Below are positions 44,632-52,844 of a stretch of DNA of 61,828 nt, one piece after another. The stretch is from Planctomycetaceae bacterium. Its GTDB lineage: Bacteria > Planctomycetota > Planctomycetia > Pirellulales > Pirellulaceae. Under the pieces are notes generated by a model, which did no database searches, had not been told where the DNA came from, and worked only from the letters and a program-made list of their open reading frames with translations. Position numbers and translations under genes: made by a program. Within the stretch, counting starts at the first letter, position 1; each line of letters begins with the position of its first letter. The DNA lies in the NCBI GenBank assembly GCA_005778405.1, contig SXOA01000198.1, positions 1 to 61,828 of the forward strand, in the 5' to 3' direction.

Positions 44632-46374
44632 ATGGCGGAAGGCTTCGCCTCTATTCATCGGCCGCAGCGGTGGGACGTCCCTTTCGGCGAAAGAATGACC
44701 GATGGGGACGTCGCGTGGCTCTTTGCGCAGGAGCCGTTTCGCCACATGGACCCGGCTCGCTTTCCGCCGGCGACCCCGCTGGCCGGGATTCTTCGCAACG
44801 ACTGCCGCATCGTCCGCCACCAGCCGGGGGACATCATTCTCCGCGAAGGGGACTACGGCAACAGTGCGTTCCTGGTGCTGGATGGGCTGCTGCGGGTTGT
44901 GCTGGAAAAGATGCCCGCGGAGCTGCTCGGGCGCGAGCGGCCGAAAGAGCGCACGTTCTTCCAGACCATTGCCCAGCTTTGGTCGAATCCAGCCTGGCCG
45001 GAAGTGCGGGATTACTCTCGCGGCAAGTCCAAGGACGCTGTTTCAACTAGAACGAATGCTGACGGCACTTGCGTTTTCTTGCAGGATGTTCCCGGCGTGC
45101 TCGACAGGCACAACACGGTACGACTGGGGCAGGGCGAGATGTTCGGCGAGATGGCCGCAATGAGCCGCACTCCGCGAACGGCCACGGTGTTTGCGGAGGA
45201 TGCTTCCACGCTCCTTGAAATCCGCTGGCAAGGTTTGCGACTCCTACGGCGAGACAAGCGGCTGCAAGACCATTTGGACCGGCTTTACCGGGAGAACAGT
45301 TTGCGGGTTCATCTGCGGGAAACCCCTCTTTTTCGCCGGCTGCCGGAGGCATCGCTGACGGCGATTGTCGACGCGACGATTTTCGAGACCTACGGCAACT
45401 TCGAATGGATGGCCGAGTACAAACAGCTCGCGGGTGCGGCACCGGCTACCAAGATTGAAGCCGAGCCGCTCATCGCCCAAGAGGGCCATTACGCCAATGA
45501 CTTCTGGATGATCCGCAGCGGCTTCGCCCGCGTCTGCCGGCGGCATGGGGACGGTCACAAGACGATGTCGTATATCGGCAAAGGGCGGATGTTTGGCCTG
45601 CGGGAGATTGTGCACAACGCGAACGCCACCAATGGGCAGCTGGTGCCGTACCAGGATTCGCTCCGGGCCACCGGCTATGTGGACATGCTGCGAATTCCCG
45701 CCGGCATCGCGGTCAAATACATCCTGCCGCATCTGCCGGCTGCGGAATTGCCGCGAGAAACAAATCCCAAAAACTTAAACCAATCTCCCGGCAAACTCCC
45801 CGACCGCCGCCAGCCGTTGCCGACGGCTTTGATGGAATTCCTTGTCGAACGTCGCCTGGCCAACGGCACGCAGGCGATGGTCGTGGACCTCGACCGCTGC
45901 ACGCGGTGCGACGACTGCGTGCGGGCCTGTGCGACGGCTCACGAGGGGAATCCGCGGTTCCTTCGCGAGGGAGCCCGGCACGGAAAATACCTGTTCGCCA
46001 GCGCCTGCATGCACTGCGCCGATCCCGTCTGCATGATTGGCTGCCCGACGGGGGCGATTTCCCGCGACGAAAAATCCGGCAACGTGACCATCAACGACGG
46101 GACCTGCATCGGCTGTGCGACGTGTGCCAACAGTTGCCCTTATCAGAACATCCGGATGGTGGAAATCCTCGACCCCGCTGGCAACCGCCTGCAAGACCAG
46201 ATCACCCAGTTGCCGATTTTCAAGGCGACCAAGTGCGACATGTGCCAGGAGCAGTGGACCGGCCCGGCTTGCCAAAACGCTTGCCCGCATGACGCTCTCA
46301 TCCGCATCGACCTGACCCAAACCGATCCGCTCAGTGCCTGGCGCGATGAACATCGATCGGGAGAAGCCGCATGA
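44632..46374 (+). CDS. Tandem cyclic-nucleotide-binding domains fused to a four-cluster [4Fe-4S] ferredoxin
   Basis: This 580-residue soluble protein starts at ATG 44632. The first cNMP-binding domain (about 55-210) has PGDIILREGDYGNSAFLVLDG and the phosphate cassette GEMAAMSRTPRTATV; the second (about 225-370) is more diverged (IAQEGHYANDFWMIRSG, MFGLREI). From about residue 410, four cysteine sets follow the HydN/NrfC/DmsB ferredoxin pattern: CTRCDDCVRAC, CMHCADPVCMIGC, CIGCATCANSC and CDMCQEQWTGPACQNAC. It should carry electrons in a way controlled by cAMP or cGMP. It is coupled by ATGA overlap to the membrane-protein gene at 46371. Confidence 0.9.
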   Translation: MAEGFASIHRPQRWDVPFGERMTDGDVAWLFAQEPFRHMDPARFPPATPLAGILRNDCRIVRHQPGDIILREGDYGNSAFLVLDGLLRVVLEKMPAELLGRERPKERTFFQTIAQLWSNPAWPEVRDYSRGKSKDAVSTRTNADGTCVFLQDVPGVLDRHNTVRLGQGEMFGEMAAMSRTPRTATVFAEDASTLLEIRWQGLRLLRRDKRLQDHLDRLYRENSLRVHLRETPLFRRLPEASLTAIVDATIFETYGNFEWMAEYKQLAGAAPATKIEAEPLIAQEGHYANDFWMIRSGFARVCRRHGDGHKTMSYIGKGRMFGLREIVHNANATNGQLVPYQDSLRATGYVDMLRIPAGIAVKYILPHLPAAELPRETNPKNLNQSPGKLPDRRQPLPTALMEFLVERRLANGTQAMVVDLDRCTRCDDCVRACATAHEGNPRFLREGARHGKYLFASACMHCADPVCMIGCPTGAISRDEKSGNVTINDGTCIGCATCANSCPYQNIRMVEILDPAGNRLQDQITQLPIFKATKCDMCQEQWTGPACQNACPHDALIRIDLTQTDPLSAWRDEHRSGEAA

Positions 46375-47225
46375 CTCTCTTCCGGCTCCCCCGCATCACT
46401 CGCGGCCCAGTTCTTCATCGCGTTTTGCGACCTTGGCTCCTGTTTGCGTTGATCATGGTAGCGATCACGGCCTGGTGGCGGTACGAATGGTTGACGCTGC
46501 GTCCGCATGCCTTTACAAGCGGAGGATTGCTCGGTTCGGCCGTCGTTTTTCTCGCGGCGTACAACCTTCGCAAAAGGCTGACGTTTTTGCCGCTGGGATC
46601 GTCGGCGACGTGGCTGAAAGTGCATCTCTATGTTGGTGTCGGCGCGGTCTGGCTATTCCTGCTTCACACCAGCTTTCGGATCCCCAACGGCATCTTTGAG
46701 TCTTCATTGGCAGCACTCTACCTGCTTGTCACCGCGAGCGGCCTCCACGGACTCTATTTGACTCGAACGATTCCAGGTCGCCTCGCCGCGCTTGGCGAGG
46801 AACCGATTTGGGAACGGATTCCGGGCTTGCGACGGAAAGTGGCGGAGCGAGCCCAAGAGTTGGTGCTGATCGCTCGGGATGATTCCAGTGCCGGCGTCGT
46901 TACCGACATCTACTCCCGCCGCCTCTTCCGCTTCTTCGAAGGTCCTCGGGGCTGGAGATACTACCTGCGGCCGACGAGCACGCTCCGGCGGCAACTGCTG
47001 GCGGAACTCGGCGAGCTAAAGCGTTATCTCGGCGAGCCTCAGCAGCAACTTGTCGAAGAGCTGGCAGCACTCACTGCTCGCAAGGATGACCTCGACTATC
47101 ACCATGCCCTGCAAGGCTGGCTCAAGTGCTGGCTGTTCGGCCACATCGGCGGCACGTACGCTCTGCTTCTCTTCGCCGGCTTTCACGCGGTGCAGGCCCA
47201 TGCGTTCCATGGAGGAATGCGATGA
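46371..47225 (+). CDS. Membrane protein with two H-x13-H pairs, likely diheme b-type cytochrome
   Basis: This 284-residue protein has about five membrane helices (roughly 18-37, 51-66, 83-103, 112-130, 256-278). Two helices carry His pairs spaced exactly 13 residues apart: His85-His99 (HLYVGVGAVWLFLLH) and His258-His272 (HIGGTYALLLFAGFH). H-x13-H within helices is the bis-His heme ligand pattern of b cytochromes. A cytosolic-size helical segment of about 115 residues lies between helices 4 and 5. The gene overlaps both neighbours as ATGA, which ties it to the ferredoxin and cytochrome c genes. Heme binding is inferred, not established. Confidence 0.72.
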   Translation: MTLFRLPRITRGPVLHRVLRPWLLFALIMVAITAWWRYEWLTLRPHAFTSGGLLGSAVVFLAAYNLRKRLTFLPLGSSATWLKVHLYVGVGAVWLFLLHTSFRIPNGIFESSLAALYLLVTASGLHGLYLTRTIPGRLAALGEEPIWERIPGLRRKVAERAQELVLIARDDSSAGVVTDIYSRRLFRFFEGPRGWRYYLRPTSTLRRQLLAELGELKRYLGEPQQQLVEELAALTARKDDLDYHHALQGWLKCWLFGHIGGTYALLLFAGFHAVQAHAFHGGMR

Positions 47226-49228
47226 CGACGCTGCCGAGCTTCCGCCCGCCTCAGGACGACTTCAATCGCTACGAACGCCCAGGGGCCTGGACGTGCGGCC
47301 GTGCTTGCGAAGGCCGCCGCTGCGTGAACGGACCTTCTCCATCCGGAAGTTGTCAGGAAGCCAATGAGCCGTGCGTCCCGCAGCGCAGCCTACGCTCCCA
47401 GCGGCGGATTTTCGTCGCCGCCTGCACCCTTTTAAGCCTCGCGGCCCTGCTGGTGATGCTGTCAAAAGCCTGGTGGACGGAAGCATTTGCGCCGGGGCCG
47501 CTGACGCTGAAACATGCTCAGATTCTGAACAAGAACAGCATTTCCAATCGCTGTGCGGCTTGCCACGAAGCGGGAGGTAAAACAGTCGGCGATTGGGCGA
47601 CCAGTTTGGTGAGCAGTACTGCCTTGCAAACGCCGCAAAGCACACTCTGCCTCAAATGCCACGAAAAGGGGCTCGATGCCGCCCATGCTCTGTTGCCGCA
47701 TGGAGTTTCGCCCGAGCGTCTGGCGAAACATGCCGCGGATGTGAACGGCCAAAGTTGGACCAGCGGCATTTCCATCCCCAAGAACGAGCGTGGCCAAATC
47801 GGTTGTGCGGCTTGCCACCGGGAACATCATGGCAAGGACCACGACCTGGCGGCAATGAGTAACCAGCAGTGCCAGACCTGCCACGCGAAGTCCTTCCACA
47901 GCTTCGCCAGCGGGCATCCCGAGTTCACGAGTTGGCCGTTCGAGAAACAGAGTCCGATTGCTTTTGACCATGCCGTCCACAAGGGAAAGCACTTTCCCGC
48001 CGGCAAGCAGGAATTCCGCTGTCAATCGTGCCACGTGGATGACTCGCGGCGAGATAACAAGCTGCTCGCCAGCTTCCAGACCGCCTGTGCATCCTGTCAC
48101 GAGCCGAAAATCAAGCAGAGCGGCGAAGAGGGCTTCAAGCTCTTTGCTCTACCGGGATTGAACGTCGCCGCCCTTCAGGAGGCCGGCCTCAACATTGGCG
48201 AATGGCCCGAAGGCATCAGCAGCGACTTCGACGGCATTATTCCGCCGGCAATGGCTGTACTGCTATCCATTGATGAGCAAGTCGCGAAGGCGCTGGCGAA
48301 AATTCCCGGTAGTGATTTGGCCGCGGTTGACTCCGCCAACAAAGAACAGCTTGCCGCCGCTGCTGAAGTGGCGATTGCGTCCAAGAAACTGCTGCACGAG
48401 TTGATGGTTGAGGGCGAGGCGGCGCTTACAAAGCGATTGAGCATCTCAGAATCTTCACAGCTTTGGGCCCACCTTCCGCCCGATGTGCTCCGTGCCGCCC
48501 AGGCCGCCTGGCTACCGAAACTTGAAGAGGAACTGACGCTGCTTCGCGAAGGAAAGCCGCTGCCGCTGCGAGTTCCGGAAGCTTCCTCGTCACCAAACGT
48601 CATCAAAGAACCCCAAAACCCTGCCAAACCGCCCGCGGAAGGAGACGATTTGCTTATTCCGGAAACACCCAAAGCCGGCGGTGACGAGGACCTGCTCGGC
48701 GGCTCATCCGACCCCAAGCCGCCCGAGCCTGAAGCAACGGCTTCTCCGCCTGTGCCCACAAAACCCACCACCGGCTGGCAGCGTAGCGATGCCAGTTATT
48801 CCATTGCCTGGCGACCCACTGGCCACGGAGATCTACTTCTCAAAGCCTGGATCGAACTTTCGTTGAAAAACACCCCCAAGGTCTCATCCGCGAACGCCGC
48901 GCTCCGCGCCAGCCTCACCAAGCCCACCTCCATGGGCTACTGCGCCCAGTGCCATCGCCTGGACGGCAACGACAAGTCCGCGAGCTTCACAATCCGCTGG
49001 CAATCCTTCAGCCACGAGCCCGCCGCGAAATCTTTCACCAAATTCTCTCACCGTCCCCATCTCATCCAGCCACAGCTTGCCGATTGCACCCATTGTCATG
49101 AAATGTCATCGTCGTCGGCCATTTCCAACTTCGCCCCGCTCTCCAAATCCGCCTGCACCTCCTGCCACACTCCCAAGGCCGCGGGCGACCAGTGCCTGAA
49201 GTGCCATAACTACCACGTCTCTCCGTAG
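47222..49228 (+). CDS. Membrane-anchored decaheme cytochrome c
   Basis: The ATG at 47222 overlaps the upstream stop. The 668-residue protein begins with a Cys-rich region before the membrane helix: WTCGRACEGRRC, GPSPSGSC, ANEPC (five Cys in residues 25-51), possibly a metal site. A helix (about 63-81) anchors the rest outside. Ten CxxCH heme-c motifs follow: six between residues 111 and 293 (CAACH, CLKCH, CAACH, CQTCH, CQSCH, CASCH) and four near the C-terminus (CAQCH, CTHCH, CTSCH, CLKCH). Between them is a non-heme region with a Pro/Glu-rich linker. A role as terminal electron carrier of the three-gene module is likely. Confidence 0.93.
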   Translation: MTTLPSFRPPQDDFNRYERPGAWTCGRACEGRRCVNGPSPSGSCQEANEPCVPQRSLRSQRRIFVAACTLLSLAALLVMLSKAWWTEAFAPGPLTLKHAQILNKNSISNRCAACHEAGGKTVGDWATSLVSSTALQTPQSTLCLKCHEKGLDAAHALLPHGVSPERLAKHAADVNGQSWTSGISIPKNERGQIGCAACHREHHGKDHDLAAMSNQQCQTCHAKSFHSFASGHPEFTSWPFEKQSPIAFDHAVHKGKHFPAGKQEFRCQSCHVDDSRRDNKLLASFQTACASCHEPKIKQSGEEGFKLFALPGLNVAALQEAGLNIGEWPEGISSDFDGIIPPAMAVLLSIDEQVAKALAKIPGSDLAAVDSANKEQLAAAAEVAIASKKLLHELMVEGEAALTKRLSISESSQLWAHLPPDVLRAAQAAWLPKLEEELTLLREGKPLPLRVPEASSSPNVIKEPQNPAKPPAEGDDLLIPETPKAGGDEDLLGGSSDPKPPEPEATASPPVPTKPTTGWQRSDASYSIAWRPTGHGDLLLKAWIELSLKNTPKVSSANAALRASLTKPTSMGYCAQCHRLDGNDKSASFTIRWQSFSHEPAAKSFTKFSHRPHLIQPQLADCTHCHEMSSSSAISNFAPLSKSACTSCHTPKAAGDQCLKCHNYHVSP

Positions 49229-49254
49229 CCACACGCGGCCCGCGTGTCGGCTAA
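49225..49254. repeat. Short palindromic repeat, family T, copy T1
   Basis: GTAGCCACACGCGGCCCGCG plus TGTCGGCT forms a hairpin with ACACGCGG/CCGCGTGT arms. The TAG within the first four bases is the cytochrome c stop codon. The same pattern recurs at 56876-56903, again with TAG as a stop. Confidence 0.75.
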
Positions 49255-49274
49255 TGTAATCCGCAGGGGTGACG

Positions 49275-49691
49275 CTAACCCTGTTCAACTGGGAATTCCG
49301 CTTCAACTCGCTTGAGTGCGGCAACGATTGCCGGCAGATAAGTCTGATCGAAGCCAGTTTCAAAGTTTAGGAGATTCCCGGTTCCCGCGTTGTCTCGCGC
49401 GGTTCCTGTCACAACGATGTGTCCCAGGCCATCGCCGCGGAACTCCAGTTCGAGCTGCCCCTCCAGCGTGGTAAATGTCGCAATGCCTTCTAGCGTTTTG
49501 AAGAGAGTTTCCAGTTGCTCACGAAATGGCGGAAAGTCGGGGGAGCGAAAACTGGCTGGAAAACTCCCGGAAAATGCGCCTGCCGAAATGGAAACTTCGC
49601 CACTGATCCACCAGTAGTCGTTTGGATCACCTCCGCCAAACAGGCGGATCAGCACATGCTCCCCGTTTTCCACGCCTATCAATACATCCAC
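49275..49691 (-). CDS. WapI-family immunity-like protein
   Basis: This 138-residue cytosolic protein follows the WapI-type immunity pattern: YWWISGEVSISAGAFSGSF, ASFRSPDFPPFREQLETLFK, TLEGQLELEFRGDGLGHIVV, and DQTYLPAIVAALKRVEAEFP. WapI in Bacillus protects the cell from the WapA contact-dependent toxin. No toxin gene is adjacent here, so it is an orphan immunity homologue or has been adapted to another role. It is convergent with the cytochrome c gene, about 46 bp apart. Confidence 0.65.
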   Translation of the reverse strand: MDVLIGVENGEHVLIRLFGGGDPNDYWWISGEVSISAGAFSGSFPASFRSPDFPPFREQLETLFKTLEGIATFTTLEGQLELEFRGDGLGHIVVTGTARDNAGTGNLLNFETGFDQTYLPAIVAALKRVEAEFPVEQG

Positions 49692-49859
49692 GGGAGTTTC
49701 CTCGGCTAAGTAACGGGCAATTCAGCCGGTCAGGTTAACCCGCAGCAGTGAGCGGCGGCAAGCCTCGCCAGTGGAATCTCCCCTTCCGGCCCGTTAAACT
49801 AACTCGCTCTGGTTCCAGCCATCTTCTCTCCTCTTTCGCCCCAGAAAGTGAGTTACTGT

Positions 49860-51308
49860 ATGTCTCGCAAAGTCACCAGCTCTTCGCGCCGCAAGTTCCT
49901 CCAGTCTTCCGCTGCCGCTGCCGCCGGCCTTGCTGCCGCGCCGTATTTTCCCTGGTCGCCCTACACCATGGCCCAGGACGCCAAGACCACTTCCAAGCAG
50001 GATCGCCCGATCCTCGGCTGCATTGGCGTGGGGGACCGCTGGAATGCGGTCGGGCCGCAGGCGATGAACTTTGCCGATTGCGTGGCGGTCTGTGATGTGG
50101 ATGTGAACATGCGGGAGAAGGCGAAGGGGATGGCCCTCAATAAGCTCGGCGAGAAAGGGAAGGAGCGCGGCGTCGAGATGTACGAGGATTATCGCAAGCT
50201 GCTCGACCGCAAGGATATCGAGGTCGTCACCATCGTCACGCCGGATCACTGGCACGTCAAAATCGGCATCGAGGCGATGAAAGCGGGGAAAGACGTCTAC
50301 TGCGAAAAGCCCCTCACGCTGACGATCGACGAAGGGAAACAGATCAGCAAAGTCCTTAAGGAGACCGGCCGCGTTTTCCAGGTCGGTACCCAGCAGCGGA
50401 GCGAGATGTCGGCCCGCGTCAACAAGGACGGCAAGCAGAGGATCGACCAGCAGTTTCTGCACGCCGTCGCCATCTGCAAATCGGGCAAGCTCGGCAAGCT
50501 CGTGAAGGCAACTTGCGTCATCGGCGGAGCCCCGTCCAGCGGCGAAATCCCGAAGGCTCCCGTCCCCACCGGCTTCAACTGGGATATGTGGTTGGGGCAG
50601 GCCCCGATGGTCGACTTTGTGATGGGCAAAAAGGGGGAAGGGAACAACAGGCAATATCCCGAAAGCCGCACGCATTATGAGTTCCGCTGGTGGTACGAAT
50701 ACTCCGGTGGCAAGATGACCGACTGGGGAGCCCACCACATCGACATCGCCGCCTGGTGCCTCGGCGTCGATACCAGCGGCCCCAGCCACATCGAAGGGAC
50801 CGCCGACCACCCCGTACCCTTCAAGGACGGCTGGCCGACCGTGAGCAACAAGTACAACGCGGCGACCAAGTTCCACGTCACCGCGGGCTTTCCCGGCGAA
50901 ATGGAAATGCACATCCTTTCCGATGGCGAAAATGGCATCACCATCGAAGGGACCGAGGGGACCATCTTCGTCAGCCGTGGCGACCTGCGCGACGAGAAGG
51001 GGACTGCCGTCGCCGACTACATGAAGACCAAGCCCTCGGAAAATCCCGCCATCGCAACCCTCTACAAGGGAAAAAGGCCCGGCAACCACATGGGGAATTT
51101 CTTCGAATGCCGCCAGGACCGGACCCAGCCCATCAGCGACGTCTACACCCACCACCGTGCCATGACCACCGCCCACCTCGCCAACATCTGCATCCGCCTC
51201 GGCAAAAAGCTGCAGTGGGACTCGCAGGCCGAACAAATCCTCGGTGACGACGAGGCCAACAAGTGGCTGAAGCGCGAACAGCGGAAGGGGTATGAGATTG
51301 AGGTGTAA
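49860..51308 (+). CDS. Tat-exported Gfo/Idh/MocA family oxidoreductase
   Basis: The ATG at 49860 gives a twin-arginine signal (SSSRRKFLQSSAAAAAG), better than the ATG at 49848. The 482-residue protein has an NAD(P)-binding N-terminal half (LGCIGVGDRW, ADCVAVCDVDV), the family motif DVYCEKPL with the conserved Lys, IVTPDHWHVKIGIEAM, and a C-terminal beta-sheet domain with EYSGGKMTDWGAHHIDIA. Such proteins oxidise or epimerise sugars or inositols; the planctomycete Tat-exported ones are presumed to act outside the cytoplasm on carbohydrate. The gene is followed 3 bp later by a DUF4339 protein gene. Confidence 0.9.
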   Translation: MSRKVTSSSRRKFLQSSAAAAAGLAAAPYFPWSPYTMAQDAKTTSKQDRPILGCIGVGDRWNAVGPQAMNFADCVAVCDVDVNMREKAKGMALNKLGEKGKERGVEMYEDYRKLLDRKDIEVVTIVTPDHWHVKIGIEAMKAGKDVYCEKPLTLTIDEGKQISKVLKETGRVFQVGTQQRSEMSARVNKDGKQRIDQQFLHAVAICKSGKLGKLVKATCVIGGAPSSGEIPKAPVPTGFNWDMWLGQAPMVDFVMGKKGEGNNRQYPESRTHYEFRWWYEYSGGKMTDWGAHHIDIAAWCLGVDTSGPSHIEGTADHPVPFKDGWPTVSNKYNAATKFHVTAGFPGEMEMHILSDGENGITIEGTEGTIFVSRGDLRDEKGTAVADYMKTKPSENPAIATLYKGKRPGNHMGNFFECRQDRTQPISDVYTHHRAMTTAHLANICIRLGKKLQWDSQAEQILGDDEANKWLKREQRKGYEIEV

Positions 51309-51311
51309 AGG

Positions 51312-52142
51312 ATGAAGACCTTTTTAAGCGTCTATCTCATCAGTACCGGCGTTCTGATGATCCTGATGTCTCCCGGGTGGGCCATCATTGGTCATGCCGC
51401 GGCGAATCCTGGAAATTCCATGCCGCTGAATTCCAATGAATTCGGCGGCATTTCATTGCTGATTTCCGGCATTGGTTTGGTGGCAGTTCTTGCCGGGGCA
51501 CTTCTCGCCTATTTGGCAGCCAAGGAGTCGCAAAAGCCGCGTGGCGGCGTTCCCACTGATTGCAACGCTACGAACTGGTTTGCCTTTGTGAATGACCAGA
51601 TCGAAGGGCCGTTTACCTTTTCCAGCCTGATCGAGCAGTTCAAGGAACGGCGACTGAAAGGTGATACGCGAGTTCGGGCCGAAGGCAAAGAAGCCTGGTG
51701 CGACCTGGCCGATTTGCCGGGTGTAAACGCAGGCGAGAAAACAAGTTTGGCTCCCAGCGAGCGAGACAACCTTCTCGCCATAGCGGAGGCGCAGCGCTCC
51801 CTGATGTCGGGTTACTTAGGTGGTGCCGTCATACAACTTTTTGCGTTTTTGCCGGCACTGTTGCCAGGAAATGCCTTTACCGGACCCGCTTCCCTGATGA
51901 TTAGTCAAATTGGCCTGGTGTGGTTGGCACTGCATGTCCAACAGTTGGCCATTGCACTCAAGAAACCATCGTTGATTTGGCTTGTCATCACCTTTGTTCC
52001 ATGCGCAGGTCTGATTGCTGTCTTGATATTGTCGAGCACGGCCTCAAGCGAATTGGCCAAGCATGGAATTCGCGTTGGCCTGATGGGCGCAACTCCACAG
52101 GATGTCATCAACGCTACTACGGCTTCTCAGGCTTCTGAATGA
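51312..52142 (+). CDS. Membrane protein with GYF-like (DUF4339) domain
   Basis: This 276-residue protein has two N-terminal helices (about 5-25 and 45-70), then a GYF_2/DUF4339-type domain: WFAFVNDQIEGPFTFSSLIE, then the conserved EGKEAWCDLADLPG. Two or three further helices follow (around 175-255). GYF-like domains bind proline-rich peptides, so this is probably an adaptor that holds a partner at the membrane. It starts 3 bp after the Gfo/Idh/MocA stop, so the genes are likely coupled although a functional link is not evident. Confidence 0.75.
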   Translation: MKTFLSVYLISTGVLMILMSPGWAIIGHAAANPGNSMPLNSNEFGGISLLISGIGLVAVLAGALLAYLAAKESQKPRGGVPTDCNATNWFAFVNDQIEGPFTFSSLIEQFKERRLKGDTRVRAEGKEAWCDLADLPGVNAGEKTSLAPSERDNLLAIAEAQRSLMSGYLGGAVIQLFAFLPALLPGNAFTGPASLMISQIGLVWLALHVQQLAIALKKPSLIWLVITFVPCAGLIAVLILSSTASSELAKHGIRVGLMGATPQDVINATTASQASE

Positions 52143-52160
52143 GACCGAGGGCCACGCGAA

Positions 52161-52230
52161 GGGGTCGGGAGTCTTTCGCGTCATACGTTTTCCATATGGA
52201 GAGTCGCCGACGCGAAAGACTCCCGACCCC
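52161..52230. repeat. Palindromic repeat, family R, copy R5 (70 bp)
   Basis: GGGGTCGGGAGTCTTTCGCG(TC) and (GA)CGCGAAAGACTCCCGACCCC give 22 bp of perfect inverted complementarity around about 26 bp. It is the most regular copy. It starts 18 bp after the stop of the DUF4339 gene, at a 3' end like R1, R3 and R4. Confidence 0.92.
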
Positions 52231-52611
52231 GATGCGCCGCGCCAGTGTTCGTGTGGATTCCCGAGAATCCGGCCCCAAAGCTTGCGCTGTGGGCTGGAAT
52301 CATGTCGCCGCTGCCCCGGCTACAATTGGCGCAAGAGAGCGCCGCTTGGGCCACCTAGAATTTCCCGAATTCTTGCCGCCGCTTGTTGACTGTGCCAACC
52401 TGGATGAGTAGCATTTTGTACACACACACGAGACCCCGCTGCGCGCGCGATAATCGGCGGAGCGGGGACGATCTTTGACATCCTGGTTGTTGCGAAAATG
52501 CTGGTCGCTGGCGCGATTCACGGCTGGCGACGAAGCGGTGGCAGAAAGGCGTGCGCAGAGCTTTGATGCGTAGCGCAAGTCTTCTGTAGATAACTACTTA
52601 AAGCGACAACA

Positions 52612-52743
52612 TGAATCAAGAAGAGGCTTGATTCAGAGACTTGCGGCAAATGGACTGTTCGTAAGTCATTGCCAAATAGGATGTTGCGAGCTTGATTCAC
52701 GACGCAAGACTTGCAGATCGTCGTGCCGAAGGCGTGAATCAAG
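52612..52743. repeat. Two inverted pairs of TGAATCAAG
   Basis: TGAATCAAG (52612-52620), CTTGATTCA (52627-52635), CTTGATTCA (52691-52699) and TGAATCAAG (52735-52743). The first pair has a 6-bp gap and the second a 35-bp gap. CGCAAG/CTTGCG words lie nearby in both orientations. These could be paired binding sites or a fold-back structure; no function is known. Confidence 0.5.
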
Positions 52744-52844
52744 TCGGCCTGATTTCATTCACGTACGAGCGATAAACCGTTGTCCCGCCTTGAGTTGCAG
52801 CTATCAGAATTGCCTCACCGCCCGTGGTGTCCGACGCTCGCGCT

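Larger units (their letters stand above)
52143..52844. other. 702-bp intergenic region with repeat R5 and a cluster of inverted TGAATCAAG motifs
   Basis: The region between the DUF4339 gene and the 3' end of the diguanylate cyclase gene has no supported protein. It holds repeat R5 (52161-52230) and, at 52612-52743, four copies of a 9-bp word: TGAATCAAG at 52612 and 52735, and its reverse complement CTTGATTCA at 52627 and 52691. They form two inverted pairs. Confidence 0.6.

Noticed and set aside
49794..51236. 480-residue minus-strand open frame opposite the Gfo/Idh/MocA gene
   Set aside because: It is an antisense shadow in GC-rich coding DNA with no family match; the plus-strand frame has a Tat signal and full oxidoreductase motifs.
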